Assembly: GCA_965211775.1 (NCBI GenBank)
Contig: OZ242974.1
Location: 558,001 to 622,000, forward strand
Length of the DNA stretch: 64,000 nucleotides
From: Thiodiazotropha sp040506975
GTDB taxonomy: Bacteria > Pseudomonadota > Gammaproteobacteria > Chromatiales > Chromatiaceae
Reading direction: 5' to 3'
Below are positions 7,967 through 18,122 of the stretch, piece after piece. Both the position numbers and the translations under genes were made by a program. The notes beneath the pieces were generated by a model. The model worked only from the letters and a program-made list of their open reading frames with translations. It did not search any database and was not told where the DNA came from. Position 1 is the stretch's first letter; the number at the start of each line of letters is the position of its first letter.

Positions 7967-9534
7967 CCCCAATATTTCACGCATTAAAAAGGCAAAATCC
8001 TGATACTTCGATATAATTCAGTTGCTTACACTGTAATCGAAAGGATTTTGCCTGTGACAAACTGTACCCAGACTGCCTTTGATTTTCCAGCCCTAAAACG
8101 CCGTAAGGTTCAAGCCGAGTTTTCCGGTGGCGATATCGCCTCGGACGGCGGCGTGTTGCTGCTGCGTGAGATCGACAGGCGTCTGGGATTGCTCGAGGCG
8201 GTTGATGCGGTCATCCCCGACCCGCGAGATCCCCGCTATATTGAACACAGCCAGTTGAGCCTGTTGCGCCAGCGAGTCTATGGGCTCTGCCTGGGTTATG
8301 AAGATCTGAACGACCATCAGACACTACGCACCGACCCGGCCCTACAGAGCTCGATCGAACGCGAGGAGGTACTGGGCAGCCAGTCGACACTTTGTCGGCT
8401 GGAGAACCGGGTCGATCGCCGGGTTGCCGTTGATGTCCACAACCTACTGCTCGAGCAGTTCATTGCCTCATATGATGCACCACCCGATGAGCTGATCCTG
8501 GATTTCGACGCCACGGATGATCCGGTGCATGGCCGCCAGGAAGGCCGCTTCTTTCACGGCTACTACGATCACTACTGCTTCCTGCCCCTGTATGTCTTTT
8601 GTGGCGATCAACTGCTGGTGAGTTATCTGCGGCCCAGCCGGATCGATGCGCCCAAGCATGCCTGGGCGATTCTGGCGCTGTTGGTCAAACGCCTGCGCCG
8701 GGCTTGGCCTGAAGTGCGTATCATCTTTCGGGGCGATAGCGGCTTTTGCCGTCACCACATGCTCAGCTGGTGCGAGCGCAACGCTGTGGGCTATATCGTG
8801 GGCATCGCCAAGAATGACGCCTTGCTGCGGTGTATCCGTGAGCCCATGCAGTGGGTTGAGGAACTGGCGAAGCGAACCGGCATGAAGATGCGGGAATTCT
8901 TTCAGTTTCACTATGCCGCCAGCACCTGGAAGACGCGTCGCAAGGTGATCGCCAAACTGGAGGTCACCGACAAGGGGCCAAATCCACGCTTCATCGTCAC
9001 CAACCTGGCCGGCGACAAACAGCGCCTTTACGATGACCTCTACTGCGCCCGTGGTGACATGGAGAACCGAATCAAGGAGCAGCAACTGGGGCTGTTCGCC
9101 GATCGCACCAGCGCGCATTACTGGTGGGCCAATCAGTTTCGTCTACTGCTGTCCAGTCTGGCCTATGTGCTGATGGAGGCCATCCGGCGCCTCGCGCTGA
9201 AGGGCACGGAACTGGCGCGTGCACAGATGACCACGATCCGGCTCAAACTGTTCAAGATCGGGGCGGTCATCATTCGCAACACGCGACGGATCCGCTTCCT
9301 GCTCTCCAGCACCTATCCCTATCAGGCGCTGTTTTTCCAGGTGGCGGCACGACTCAAGCCGGGATAGCCCGGCAGAGTGCTGCCCCGGCACGTTGATCAA
9401 CAATGGGGGTAAGGGGGAGTCTGCCCGGAGGGTGGAAAATCAGGGCTTGATAGAGGTTTGGTTCCCAGTGAGGGCAAACCATCCAAGCTTGGCCATATCA
9501 CCGGCTAAATTTAAAAACGGATGAAACATGCGGG
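7967..9534 (+). mobile_element. IS1380-family element A1 (1568 bp)
   Basis: The left end CCCCAATATTTCA and the right end (read inward) CCCGCATGTTTCA are imperfect inverted repeats. CTAA abuts both sides (7963–7966, 9535–9538). It is inserted inside an IS1595 end and is followed head to tail by A2, with only the CTAA between them. Confidence 0.95.
8048..9367 (+). CDS. IS1380-family transposase (A1)
   Basis: This 439-residue DDE transposase is of the group typical of IS1380. Conserved parts are LILDFDATDD with HGRQEGRFFHGYY (about 150–173, the first catalytic Asp region), RIIFRGDSGF (about 225) and MENRIKEQQLGLF (about 340, carrying the likely Glu). The start is taken as TTG at 8048; a GTG two codons later is an equal choice. 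A1 differs from the other copies only at residue 31 (Ala for Thr). Confidence 0.95.
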   Translation: MPVTNCTQTAFDFPALKRRKVQAEFSGGDIASDGGVLLLREIDRRLGLLEAVDAVIPDPRDPRYIEHSQLSLLRQRVYGLCLGYEDLNDHQTLRTDPALQSSIEREEVLGSQSTLCRLENRVDRRVAVDVHNLLLEQFIASYDAPPDELILDFDATDDPVHGRQEGRFFHGYYDHYCFLPLYVFCGDQLLVSYLRPSRIDAPKHAWAILALLVKRLRRAWPEVRIIFRGDSGFCRHHMLSWCERNAVGYIVGIAKNDALLRCIREPMQWVEELAKRTGMKMREFFQFHYAASTWKTRRKVIAKLEVTDKGPNPRFIVTNLAGDKQRLYDDLYCARGDMENRIKEQQLGLFADRTSAHYWWANQFRLLLSSLAYVLMEAIRRLALKGTELARAQMTTIRLKLFKIGAVIIRNTRRIRFLLSSTYPYQALFFQVAARLKPG

Positions 9535-9538
9535 CTAA

Positions 9539-11106
9539 CCCCAATATTTCACGCATTAAAAAGGCAAAATCCTGATACTTCGATATAATTCAGTTGCTTA
9601 CACTGTAATCGAAAGGATTTTGCCTGTGACAAACTGTACCCAGACTGCCTTTGATTTTCCAGCCCTAAAACGCCGTAAGGTTCAAGCCGAGTTTTCCGGT
9701 GGCGATATCACCTCGGACGGCGGCGTGTTGCTGCTGCGTGAGATCGACAGGCGTCTGGGATTGCTCGAGGCGGTCGATGCGGTCATCCCCGACCCGCGAG
9801 ATCCCCGCTATATTGAACACAGCCAGTTGAGCCTGTTGCGCCAGCGAGTCTATGGGCTCTGCCTGGGTTATGAAGATCTGAACGACCATCAGACACTACG
9901 CACCGACCCGGCCCTACAGAGCTCGATCGAACGCGAGGAGGTACTGGGCAGCCAGTCGACACTTTGTCGGCTGGAGAACCGGGTCGATCGCCGGGTTGCC
10001 GTTGATGTCCACAACCTACTGCTCGAGCAGTTCATTGCCTCATATGATGCACCACCCGATGAGCTGATCCTGGATTTCGACGCCACGGATGATCCGGTGC
10101 ATGGCCGCCAGGAAGGCCGCTTCTTTCACGGCTACTACGATCACTACTGCTTCCTGCCCCTGTATGTCTTTTGTGGCGATCAACTGCTGGTGAGTTATCT
10201 GCGGCCCAGCCGGATCGATGCGCCCAAGCATGCCTGGGCGATTCTGGCGCTGTTGGTCAAACGCCTGCGCCGGGCTTGGCCTGAAGTGCGTATCATCTTT
10301 CGGGGCGATAGCGGCTTTTGCCGTCACCACATGCTCAGCTGGTGCGAGCGCAACGCTGTGGGCTATATCGTGGGCATCGCCAAGAATGACGCCTTGCTGC
10401 GGTGTATCCGTGAGCCCATGCAGTGGGTTGAGGAACTGGCGAAGCGAACCGGCATGAAGATGCGGGAATTCTTTCAGTTTCACTATGCCGCCAGCACCTG
10501 GAAGACGCGTCGCAAGGTGATCGCCAAACTGGAGGTCACCGACAAGGGGCCAAATCCACGCTTCATCGTCACCAACCTGGCCGGCGACAAACAGCGCCTT
10601 TACGATGACCTCTACTGCGCCCGTGGTGACATGGAGAACCGAATCAAGGAGCAGCAACTGGGGCTGTTCGCCGATCGCACCAGCGCGCATTACTGGTGGG
10701 CCAATCAGTTTCGTCTACTGCTGTCCAGTCTGGCCTATGTGCTGATGGAGGCCATCCGGCGCCTCGCGCTGAAGGGCACGGAACTGGCGCGTGCACAGAT
10801 GACCACGATCCGGCTCAAACTGTTCAAGATCGGGGCGGTCATCATTCGCAACACGCGACGGATCCGCTTCCTGCTCTCCAGCACCTATCCCTATCAGGCG
10901 CTGTTTTTCCAGGTGGCGGCACGACTCAAGCCGGGATAGCCCGGCAGAGTGCTGCCCCGGCACGTTGATCAACAATGGGGGTAAGGGGGAGTCTGCCCGG
11001 AGGGTGGAAAATCAGGGCTTGATAGAGGTTTGGTTCCCAGTGAGGGCAAACCATCCAAGCTTGGCCATATCACCGGCTAAATTTAAAAACGGATGAAACA
11101 TGCGGG
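9539..11106 (+). mobile_element. IS1380-family element A2 (1568 bp), tandem with A1
   Basis: It has the same ends as A1. CTAA is at 9535–9538 on the left (shared with A1) and at 11107–11110 on the right (shared with B1). It is nearly identical to A1, so either insertion at the duplicated target or recombination built the array recently. Confidence 0.95.
9620..10939 (+). CDS. IS1380-family transposase (A2)
   Basis: A2 has the consensus 439-residue sequence of the five A copies in this window and is intact in all motif regions, so it is the best candidate for the active source copy. Confidence 0.95.
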   Translation: MPVTNCTQTAFDFPALKRRKVQAEFSGGDITSDGGVLLLREIDRRLGLLEAVDAVIPDPRDPRYIEHSQLSLLRQRVYGLCLGYEDLNDHQTLRTDPALQSSIEREEVLGSQSTLCRLENRVDRRVAVDVHNLLLEQFIASYDAPPDELILDFDATDDPVHGRQEGRFFHGYYDHYCFLPLYVFCGDQLLVSYLRPSRIDAPKHAWAILALLVKRLRRAWPEVRIIFRGDSGFCRHHMLSWCERNAVGYIVGIAKNDALLRCIREPMQWVEELAKRTGMKMREFFQFHYAASTWKTRRKVIAKLEVTDKGPNPRFIVTNLAGDKQRLYDDLYCARGDMENRIKEQQLGLFADRTSAHYWWANQFRLLLSSLAYVLMEAIRRLALKGTELARAQMTTIRLKLFKIGAVIIRNTRRIRFLLSSTYPYQALFFQVAARLKPG

Positions 11107-11110
11107 CTAA

Positions 11111-12670
11111 CCCGAATATTTCACAAATAAAGAGGGTAAAACCCGTGTAGTTCAATAGAATTCAGTTACTTAGGCTGAAATTGAACGAGGTTTTGCCTGT
11201 GACAGAATGTACCCAAGGTCGTTTTGCTTTTCCAGCGGTAAAACGCCGCCAGGTTGAAGCGGATTTTTCCGGTGGTGATATCAGCAGTGATGGCGGCGTG
11301 TTGTTGCTACGACAAGCGGACCGACGGCTGGGATTGCTTGAAGCCGTCAATGACACTCTCGCTGATCCACGCGATGGCCGCTATGTGCAACATGATCAGA
11401 TTTCTCTACTACGCCAGCGGGTCTATGCCCTGTGCCAGGGCTATGAAGACCTCAACGATCACGACAGTCTGCGACAAGATTTGGCCTTTCAGACGGCCGT
11501 GGAACAGGATCAGGCACTGGGCAGTTCACCCACGCTCTGTCGCTTGGAGAATCGGTCAGATCGGGCAACCGCTGTCGCGATCCATCAGGTCCTGATCGAG
11601 CAGTTCATCGCCTCGTTTGCCGAGCCACCCGAGGAGTTGATCCTGGACTTCGACGCCACCGATGACCGGGTTCACGGCCTGCAGGAAGGCCGCTTCTTCC
11701 ACGGTTACTACGATAACTACTGCTTTCTCCCGTTGTACGTGTTTTGCGGCGAACAACTGCTGGTCAGCTATTTGCGCCCGAGCAAGATCGACGGGGCGAA
11801 ACATGCGTGGGCGATCCTCGCCCTGCTGGTCAAACGCTTGCGTCAGGCGTGGCCGGCGGTGCGGATCATCCTGAGAGCCGACTCGGGCTTCTGTCGTCAC
11901 CGCATGCTGCGCTGGTGTGAACGCCATGGCATTGGCTACATCGTAGGCCTGGCGCGCAACCACCGCCTGCAACGGATGATCGAGGAAGACTTCACTGCAG
12001 TCGAGCAATGCTTCAAGGCCAACGGACAGAAGCAACGCGTCTTCCTTGGCCTGCGCTACGGTGCACGCAGCTGGCGCCGTCGACGCGCGGTGATCGCCAA
12101 GCTGGAGGTGAGTGAGCGAGGGCGTAATCCCCGATTTGTCGTCACCAACCTCAACGGCGATGCCCAAACCCTTTACGACGACGTCTATTGTGCGCGGGGC
12201 GAGATGGAAAACCGCATCAAGGAACAACAGCTGGGGCTGTTTGCTGATCGCACCAGTGCACATCATTGGTGGACCAATCAGTTTCGCTTGCTGCTGTCGA
12301 GCCTGGCCTATGTGTTGATGGAAGCGATTCGCCGCTTGGCCTTACAGGGTACAGAACTGGCCAAGACCCAGGTCGGCACGCTGCGGCTTAAACTACTCAA
12401 AGTGGGTGCGGTGGTGATACGCAATACCCGGCGTGTCCGCTTCCTGCTCTCCAGTGTCTTTCCTTACCAGGCATTGTTCTTCAGTGTGGCCGAACGGCTG
12501 GAGCCAGGATAGCACGCGATGAGTGCTGCCCCGGCACGTTGATAAATAACGGGGTAAGGGGAAGCTGTGCCTGTCAGCCAGAAATCGGGGCGTTTGGAGC
12601 CGGTATCATCCTGTTTCTCGTCCCGGCCTTCTCCTCGTGCCAGTATCGGCAAATGGATGAAATATCCGGG
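11111..12670 (+). mobile_element. IS1380-family element B1 (1560 bp), a second related type
   Basis: The ends CCCGAATATTTCA and (inward from the right) CCCGGATATTTCATCC are inverted repeats close to those of type A. CTAA flanks both sides (11107–11110, 12671–12674). It is the third member of the head-to-tail array and truncates the GGDEF–EAL gene on its right. B2 at 52680–54239 is an inverted, apparently identical copy. Confidence 0.95.
11181..12512 (+). CDS. IS1380-family transposase (B1)
   Basis: The 443-residue transposase is related to type A throughout but clearly diverged (for example RMIEEDFTAVEQCFKANG where A has the REPMQWVEEL region). LILDFDATDD and MENRIKEQQLGLF are intact. It starts at a TTG in the same context as type A. 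Confidence 0.95.
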   Translation: MNEVLPVTECTQGRFAFPAVKRRQVEADFSGGDISSDGGVLLLRQADRRLGLLEAVNDTLADPRDGRYVQHDQISLLRQRVYALCQGYEDLNDHDSLRQDLAFQTAVEQDQALGSSPTLCRLENRSDRATAVAIHQVLIEQFIASFAEPPEELILDFDATDDRVHGLQEGRFFHGYYDNYCFLPLYVFCGEQLLVSYLRPSKIDGAKHAWAILALLVKRLRQAWPAVRIILRADSGFCRHRMLRWCERHGIGYIVGLARNHRLQRMIEEDFTAVEQCFKANGQKQRVFLGLRYGARSWRRRRAVIAKLEVSERGRNPRFVVTNLNGDAQTLYDDVYCARGEMENRIKEQQLGLFADRTSAHHWWTNQFRLLLSSLAYVLMEAIRRLALQGTELAKTQVGTLRLKLLKVGAVVIRNTRRVRFLLSSVFPYQALFFSVAERLEPG

Positions 12671-14480
12671 CTAACTGCTGCAGCAGCTCATGCTCTACGA
12701 TGGCGGGAGCGGAGATATTGATTGAAACCCCCGTATTGACTGGGATCCTCCCCTCCCGGAGGTCGCTGATCGCCTTTTCAATAACATGGAAATCAAGGTC
12801 CAGATCGAGACTTCGTGCTTCGACTAGCGGGAATATGTGAGAGGGCATGATCAGTTGCCTGTCATGAACAATTCGCACCAGGGCTTCGTAATATTGGGGC
12901 TTGCCGTTTTCCAAATCCACAATCGGCTGGTAGTGCATGACAAGTCCGGTGCCACGGGTGACAGCCTCGTAGACCGCAGTGTGGGTACGATTGGAAAAGA
13001 GGCCGCGAGCGTTTTCCGCTAGCTCCGGTTTGAAACGTACAATACTGGAATAGCCGGGGCGCTTGGCAAAATGTATCGCAATATCCGCCTGCCAATGCAG
13101 GGCATTGATGTTTTCACCTTTTTCCGCTTTTATGTCCGCCACGCCAATACTTATCCGCACAGGCTCATTGATGCCGAGCTTGTCGAAGGGATAGTTGATG
13201 ACGGCTAGATGACACTGTTTGGCAATCTGCATGGCTTTGCGGGACGGGATACCCATGAGAATGGTCGCAAATTCATCGCCACTGAGCCTGAACAGCTGAT
13301 CCCGGCTGTGCAATATTTGCTTCAGTGTTTGTGCGACGGCGATTAATACCTCATCACCTGTATGATGACCATAAGTGTCGTTCAGTGCCTTGAAGTGGTT
13401 GATATCGAACAATATCAGACAGATTTCGTCAGCACTGTGCTTGAACACATCGGTTAGTTCCCTCCAGTAACTATCGAAGGCGCGGCGGTTCATCACGCCG
13501 GTCAATGGATCATGCTGCACGATATCATCCAACTCTTGAGTCTTCTGATCCAAGTATGAATTCGCCTGATTTAATCTGTTGTGGTAGGCGTACAGTGATG
13601 TCTGTATCTTATCCAGTTCCTTAATGAACAGTGGTTTCACTGTTTGTTGTTTAACCGCTGTTCGAGGTGAGCTTTGCAACTGATCGATCTGTTGCGATAT
13701 TTGCAGTATCGGACGATTCACAAGACAGGCCGCCAATGGAAAGATCAACAGTGTCAGTATCAGCGCGGTACCGGCCAGCTGTAGCAAAGATTGCTTGACA
13801 ACCGGCTTGATGGCTTGTGCATAGGGGGCGCTGGTAAGCCTGTAATCGATGTTCTCCAGCAGTGATCGGCTCGATATCATATCGATCTCATCGATGGTAA
13901 CCCTGATACTGCTTTGGTCGATATGATTGAAGTGGCTGAAGCCTTTAAGAATCGGAAATAGGTTGTTTAAAGTGGCCAGATACCCCAGTTTCTTTCCGTT
14001 CAACGATTCCATCACCGGGATGATAACCACTATTAGCGGTTCGAAGTTATAAACCTGAATGTAATGACCGATACCATCGGTATCTATCTTCTGGGGCAGT
14101 ATTGAGGTGTCCATGGGAGCGAGTACATTGCCATGGAGGTCATAGATCGCAACATCGAGCGTGTAGGCCGATACATGTTCGATGTTTTTTGCCCTGTATT
14201 GGTACCAATAGCTGTAAAAGGTTGGGTTGTTGAGCTGTTGCCCAACTTCCTCCCAAGCCGCGAGCTGGCGGGTTTTTTCTTTGCTCAGGCTGATGGCTTC
14301 GGATAATGCAGATTCGATTTCAACCGCTGCACTATGTTCATTGGCGATACGAAATTTATTATCCAAATGCTCAAACTCCCTGTAAGTGAGGTTACCGAGA
14401 GTAAATAGCAGGATTAGAAAAAGCACCACGAAGAGTATCGTGAAGAGACTGAGGGATAGCGGTTTTGGTCTGAAAGTCAT
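12671..14480 (-). pseudogene. GGDEF–EAL c-di-GMP protein, C-terminally truncated by IS1380 B1
   Basis: About 603 native residues remain. They comprise an N-terminal transmembrane helix (about 10–30), an extracytoplasmic sensor of about 210 residues, a second helix (about 235–258), a coiled linker, a GGDEF domain (about 330–490) whose signature reads SGDEF, and the first third of an EAL domain with YYEALVRI. The native frame ends at the CTAA at 12671–12674; about 21 codons of IS sequence follow before a stop at 12606. The later EAL metal-binding and catalytic residues are missing, so phosphodiesterase activity should be lost. The cyclase domain is complete. The gene starts 25 bp after the hydrolase gene on the same strand, so the two are probably cotranscribed. 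Confidence 0.85.
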
Positions 14481-14505
14481 GGACGGTGGCTCTGTTTATA
14501 ATCCC

Positions 14506-15384
14506 TCATAATGATTTTTCAATGCCATCAAGCAGATCAAGTTCATATGCATGATCAAAAAAGTGGTCAGCTCCATCAATTTCTATAATGTGAGCCTGAT
14601 GTGACTGCAACTGCGGCTTCCAGTCCGGATCCAGACGGTTGTCACCACCACCGAATATTATAGTGGGTTTTACCTTCATGCCTGAAATCGCCTTTAGTGT
14701 TCGATTCGGGTCCCAGGCAAGATAGGAAAGATAGTCTTTTGCTGTTGTGGCGTAGTGGTCACAATATGCCAACCGATATCTTTCTATTCGGACTCCATTC
14801 AGATTCAGATCGTCTTTAGCGCGCAATCGCTCTGCCGTATTCTCCTTTGCAACAGGACCTTGAAGGAATGCGATCAGGCTAATCAGCAGGCTCTTCTCAA
14901 CGGGCGATTCGGGATAGGCATCGAGATAGGAAACCAGGTTCAAACTGCCGGCGCTATGACCGATGAGGGTAACAGGGCGATCTGTCTGATCGTAGAGCCA
15001 ATCCACCCAAAGGGCGATCTCATGCGTGTCCTGCTGTATGGAGTGGTCATGAACGGCTTCACAAGCAAGACTTTGTTGTCGGTTATCGATGCCCAAGGAC
15101 AGATTCGGCAGCAGTACCTTGTAACCGGCTTCATGCAGGGCATAACCAATACGGCGTACCGTAAAGAAATCCCGTGTCTGGAGAAAGCCATGCAGTATCA
15201 GTATTGGGGAGGCACTGCTTGTCGTATCAAGGTATTCCGCATTAATCGTCAAACCGCGGTCCGTTTGCAGGTGGATAATTTCGCTGCGGACTATACCGGA
15301 CAGAAGAGGAAAGGCCAGCACAGCCAACAATTGAAATGCACGGCATGGTGCCTGAAACCTGTATATGATCATCCTAATCCCCAA
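14506..15384 (-). CDS. Alpha/beta hydrolase, probably exported
   Basis: The protein has 292 residues. The start at 15384 or the ATG at 15372 gives a hydrophobic N-terminus (about 15–33) that looks like a signal peptide or anchor. The hydrolase fold shows ILHGFLQTRDF as the oxyanion-hole region, GHSAGS (about 145) with the nucleophile serine, GGGDNRLDPDW with a candidate acid, and DGADHFF with the catalytic histidine. The substrate cannot be told from the sequence; an esterase or lipase-like activity is the family expectation. It lies immediately upstream of the diguanylate cyclase gene on the same strand. Confidence 0.75.
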   Translation of the reverse strand: MGIRMIIYRFQAPCRAFQLLAVLAFPLLSGIVRSEIIHLQTDRGLTINAEYLDTTSSASPILILHGFLQTRDFFTVRRIGYALHEAGYKVLLPNLSLGIDNRQQSLACEAVHDHSIQQDTHEIALWVDWLYDQTDRPVTLIGHSAGSLNLVSYLDAYPESPVEKSLLISLIAFLQGPVAKENTAERLRAKDDLNLNGVRIERYRLAYCDHYATTAKDYLSYLAWDPNRTLKAISGMKVKPTIIFGGGDNRLDPDWKPQLQSHQAHIIEIDGADHFFDHAYELDLLDGIEKSL

Positions 15385-15558
15385 AAACTATGTACCTGGC
15401 AATTTCGATGATGTTTGCAATTGCCAAAGTTTGTGACCGAGGCTCTGAATGTCTCCCTAATCCTTACTCAGAATATGGCCAATGGTTGATAATACTGCCA
15501 GATTGCGGAAAAGTGAATGATTCACCGCATTCACGTGACGTGCTACTATCCGCGCGCT

Positions 15559-16599
15559 ATGCAGCTATCCGACTTTGATTACCACTTACCCGAGGAGCTT
15601 ATCGCTCAGTTTCCGCATGCGCAACGTAGCGGAAGTCGCCTGCTTGGATTGTTACAGGGGGAGACGGGGCCGAAGGATCTGATGTTCACTGATCTTCCTT
15701 CACTACTACAGCCTGGGGATCTGTTGGTGCTGAATGATACGCGGGTGATGCGCGCACGGCTCTATGGAAATAAGTTGAGCGGCGGCAAGGTCGAAATATT
15801 GATTGAACGTATCCTGGAGCCGGGATTGGCGATGGCGCATATTCGCGCCAGCAAATCACCCAGGACCGGTTCTCACATTAAACTGGTCGACAGTGACCAC
15901 ACAGTGGAGGTCACGGGACGAGAAGGCGATCTGTATTCGCTTAGAACTATGACTAACGACTTCTATCATGTGATGAATAAGCATGGTCATATGCCATTGC
16001 CTCCTTATATCGATCGTAGCGACAGTCCTGTCGATGTGGAGCGTTACCAAACTGTTTTCGCACGGAAGCCAGGTGCGGTGGCGGCACCCACCGCGGGCTT
16101 GCATTTCGACCATGATATGTTGGATAGGCTCAAGGATATGGGGGCCGATCTTGCGACTGTGACCCTGCATGTGGGCGCCGGAACCTTCCAACCGGTGAGG
16201 GTGAGCAACCTGAATGAGCATGTCATGCACAGGGAGTATATCGAGGTTGACGAAGCAGTCTGTCAAAAGGTTGTTGATACGCGCGAAAGGGGTGGACGAG
16301 TGGTGGCTGTCGGCACGACGTGCGTGCGGAGTCTGGAGGCGGCCTCGGGTAACGGAACGATTGAGCCCTATCAGGGTGATACCCGACTCTTCATCAAACC
16401 GGGTTACCGGTTTCGCAGTGTCGATGCAATGATCACAAACTTTCATCTGCCCCAATCAACACTGTTGATGCTGGTGGCGGCCTTTGCGGGATATGATCGC
16501 ATCATGAAGGCCTATCAGCATGCGATTGAAAAACGGTACCGTTTTTTCAGCTATGGCGATGCGATGTTCCTGACACCTGGCGGGGAATTCAAAAGATAA
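15559..16599 (+). CDS. queA: S-adenosylmethionine:tRNA ribosyltransferase-isomerase QueA
   Basis: QueA transfers and isomerises the ribosyl group of AdoMet onto 7-aminomethyl-7-deazaguanine at the tRNA wobble position, forming epoxyqueuosine. The ATG at 15559 gives 346 residues beginning MQLSDFDYHLPEELIAQ, the canonical start; a longer frame from 15517 adds 14 unconserved residues. Family motifs include NDTRVMRARLYG, the APTAGLHF segment and TCVRSLEAA. It is followed by tgt, the preceding enzyme of the queuosine pathway, as is usual in this group. A hairpin lies right after the stop. Confidence 0.95.
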   Translation: MQLSDFDYHLPEELIAQFPHAQRSGSRLLGLLQGETGPKDLMFTDLPSLLQPGDLLVLNDTRVMRARLYGNKLSGGKVEILIERILEPGLAMAHIRASKSPRTGSHIKLVDSDHTVEVTGREGDLYSLRTMTNDFYHVMNKHGHMPLPPYIDRSDSPVDVERYQTVFARKPGAVAAPTAGLHFDHDMLDRLKDMGADLATVTLHVGAGTFQPVRVSNLNEHVMHREYIEVDEAVCQKVVDTRERGGRVVAVGTTCVRSLEAASGNGTIEPYQGDTRLFIKPGYRFRSVDAMITNFHLPQSTLLMLVAAFAGYDRIMKAYQHAIEKRYRFFSYGDAMFLTPGGEFKR

Positions 16600-16604
16600 A
16601 AAAA

Positions 16605-16626
16605 AGCGCGGCAGGGGTGCCGCGCT
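16605..16626. other. Strong hairpin after queA
   Basis: AGCGCGGCA, loop GGGG, TGCCGCGCT: a 9-bp perfect stem 6 bp after the queA stop. A run of eight A's precedes it and no T run follows it. As an intrinsic terminator it would therefore fit minus-strand transcription better; on the plus strand it may only stabilise the queA 3' end. Confidence 0.6.
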
Positions 16627-16821
16627 GAATATATCCACCAAAGGAGGATGGAGGAGTGTAAAGTGCTGATAAATGATCAGCACTTAAACATTCTCTAATA
16701 TAATTATGGTTCTGTCAAGATTAATTAGGGAAAACCCGAATGTCATCACAGAATTTTACAATGCACCCTAACCAGGCTTTCCAGTGAGCCGGGGTGTGTT
16801 GGAAGCTTTATAAGAAATCCT

Positions 16822-17937
16822 ATGAAATTCGAGCTATTTCAAACAGATGGGCAATCACGGCGTGGTCGCTTGCAGTTCGACAGAGGAACCGTCGAAACCC
16901 CTGCGTTCATGCCCGTTGGCACCTATGGGACAGTCAAGGCAATGACCCCCGAGGAGCTGGTTGATTTGGGTGCCGAAATCATACTCGGCAATACCTTCCA
17001 CCTGATGCTCAGACCCGGAACCGGGGTGATCCGCAAGCATGGCGACCTGCACGGTTTCGCCCACTGGGAGAGGCCGATTCTCACCGACTCGGGGGGATTT
17101 CAGGTCTACAGCCTGGGGGAGATGCGCAAGATCTCCGAACAGGGGGTCACCTTCCGCTCGCCCATCGACGGCGGCAAGGTCTTCATGGGCCCTGAAGAGT
17201 CGATGCAGGTGCAACGGGAGCTGGGCTCGGATATCGTCATGATCTTCGACGAGTGCACACCCTATCCGGCAACGGAAGAGGAGGCGAGGGTGTCGATGGA
17301 ACTCTCGCTGCGCTGGGCGGCACGCAGTCGCGACGCACACGGTGACAATCCGTCGGCCCTGTTCGGTATCGTCCAGGGTGGGATGTTCGATGAGTTGCGC
17401 GATCGATCCCTGCGGGGTTTGATTGAGACCGGCTTCGATGGCTATGCGGTGGGCGGCCTCTCGGTGGGCGAACCCGAAGCGGATCGCTGGCGTATCCTGG
17501 ATTTTCTCGGCCCGCGGCTGCCGGCGGACAAGCCACGCTATCTGATGGGGGTAGGCACCCCGGAGGACATCGTCGAGTCGGTGCATCGGGGCATCGACAT
17601 GTTCGACTGCGTGATGCCGACCCGCAATGCGCGAAACGGCCACCTGTTCACTCATCAGGGTGTGGTGCGCATCCGCCATGCGGCCCATCAATACGACGAG
17701 AGCCCCCTGGATCCGGAGTGCGATTGCTATACCTGCACAAACTACAGTCGCGCCTATCTGCGCCACCTGGACAAATGCAACGAGATCCTCGGGGCGCGGC
17801 TGAATACCATTCACAACCTCTATTATTATCAGAAGCTGATGCGCGACCTGCGGAGTGCTATCGAGAGTGGGGCACTACAGGAATTTACTCAGCTGTTTTA
17901 TGAAAAGCGGGGGGGCAAATGGGGGAAGTGTTCTTAG
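16822..17937 (+). CDS. tgt: Queuine tRNA-ribosyltransferase (tRNA-guanine transglycosylase)
   Basis: The 371-residue enzyme swaps guanine 34 for the queuine precursor preQ1 in tRNAs for Asp, Asn, His and Tyr. It shows LTDSGGFQVYSL (about 90, catalytic Asp region), GIVQGGMF (about 180), the second Asp in MFDCVMPTRNARNGHLFT (about 255–272) and the zinc site CDCYTC with a later His. The start MKFELFQTDG is canonical. In most gammaproteobacteria yajC–secD–secF follow; here they are absent and an unrelated minus-strand gene comes next, a sign of rearrangement. Confidence 0.96.
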   Translation: MKFELFQTDGQSRRGRLQFDRGTVETPAFMPVGTYGTVKAMTPEELVDLGAEIILGNTFHLMLRPGTGVIRKHGDLHGFAHWERPILTDSGGFQVYSLGEMRKISEQGVTFRSPIDGGKVFMGPEESMQVQRELGSDIVMIFDECTPYPATEEEARVSMELSLRWAARSRDAHGDNPSALFGIVQGGMFDELRDRSLRGLIETGFDGYAVGGLSVGEPEADRWRILDFLGPRLPADKPRYLMGVGTPEDIVESVHRGIDMFDCVMPTRNARNGHLFTHQGVVRIRHAAHQYDESPLDPECDCYTCTNYSRAYLRHLDKCNEILGARLNTIHNLYYYQKLMRDLRSAIESGALQEFTQLFYEKRGGKWGKCS

Positions 17938-18122
17938 TATAGGCATCATCTACACATTGCTTAATAGACTAATGACTTTGGGGAGCAAATGTCTATTTTG
18001 CGACCTGAGCGGACTAAACCGAGTTGTTACTCTGACTCTAAAAGTCCTGGGCATTGACTCCGCCCCTGTTGCGGCAGCGCATCGCTTTTAGAAGCTGTCT
18101 TCCCATTGGTGGTTAGGGTAAT

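Noticed and set aside
12539..12721. Short ORFs across the B1 right end
   Set aside because: They come from the IS end sequence, as do the matching ones at the B2 end.
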